From NCBI GenBank assembly GCA_910584525.1, contig CAJUAT010000048.1, forward strand, positions 1-21,228: a stretch of 21,228 nt of DNA. Direction: 5' to 3'. Made by a program: the position numbers and the translations under genes. Below are positions 21,175 through 21,228 of the stretch, in pieces. Numbering within the stretch: the stretch's first letter is position 1; each line of letters opens with the position of its first letter. The notes beneath the pieces were generated by a model. The model saw only the letters and a program-made list of their open reading frames with translations, was not told the origin of the DNA and did no database searches. This DNA comes from an uncultured Muribaculaceae bacterium (GTDB lineage Bacteria; Bacteroidota; Bacteroidia; Bacteroidales; Muribaculaceae).

Positions 21175-21228
21175 GGCGGAGTCAACTGGCCAGTGCGAAA
21201 TTACGAAATTTTTCGATTCAAAGCTTGA
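21175..21228. repeat. Right copy of the 54-bp terminal inverted repeat
   Basis: Exact reverse complement of 1-54; the palindrome ACTGGCCAGT is at 21185-21194. It runs to the last base of the window, so it may continue. It lies just upstream of the ATPase/nuclease promoter, in the same orientation relative to transcription as the left copy has to the tRNA-Thr promoter. Confidence 0.97.

Noticed and set aside
1..21228. The window as a circular plasmid or phage genome
   Set aside because: The ends share an inverted, not direct, repeat. The gene content is chromosomal (tRNAs, LPS genes) with no replication or capsid genes.

Overview
The window looks like chromosomal DNA from a Bacteroidales bacterium. 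The evidence is repeated sigma-ABfr-type promoters (TTTG, 19-21 bp, TAnnTTTG), tRNA genes without an encoded CCA, many secreted lipoproteins and barrel-like outer-membrane proteins, and an AAA-ATPase/PD-(D/E)XK (DUF1703-type) gene of the kind dispersed through these genomes. The fairly high GC of most genes would fit a Muribaculaceae-like lineage, but I cannot place it to genus. I see no phage genes, transposase, integrase or CRISPR array.

Layout. 1-1013: tRNA-Thr(CGU) on +, a bidirectional terminator, and on - a tRNA-Arg(UCU) directly followed by a YqiA-like hydrolase. 1067-2844 (-): a MATE exporter coupled to RidA. 2854-4697 (-): an outer-membrane protein and a PAP2 phosphatase. 4880-9290 (-): a six-gene envelope operon made of a (GGS)11-linker zinc-finger lipoprotein, a C-terminal LysM protein, a coiled-coil lipoprotein, a LysM/outer-membrane protein and two small lipocalin-like lipoproteins. 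It is more AT-rich than the genes to its right. 9345-9624 (-): a strong promoter driving a rod-shaped structured RNA of about 245 nt that resembles 6S RNA in architecture. 9820-15894 (+): TolC, membrane-fusion protein, two ABC-2 permeases and an LpxL/HtrB-like acyltransferase, tightly packed, with no ATPase gene. 15961-17808 (+): an MsbA-like ABC exporter. 17803-19321 (-): a family 2 glycosyltransferase and an LPS-core (WaaP/KdkA-like) kinase. 19401-21092 (-): the DUF1703-type ATPase/nuclease.

The common theme is the cell envelope. Acyltransferase, MsbA-like flippase, core glycosyltransferase, core kinase and possibly the PAP2 phosphatase would all act on lipid A/LPS. The TolC/HlyD/ABC-2 set would export an unknown substrate across both membranes. 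The lipoprotein/LysM operon would sit in the periplasm and outer membrane.

The first 54 bases and the last 54 bases are perfect reverse complements. A degenerate relative of the same motif lies at 19379-19401. All three copies lie just upstream of a promoter and point the same way relative to transcription. This repeat and the rod-shaped RNA are the two features I would look at first. The next is the envelope operon headed by the unusual linker/zinc-finger lipoprotein.
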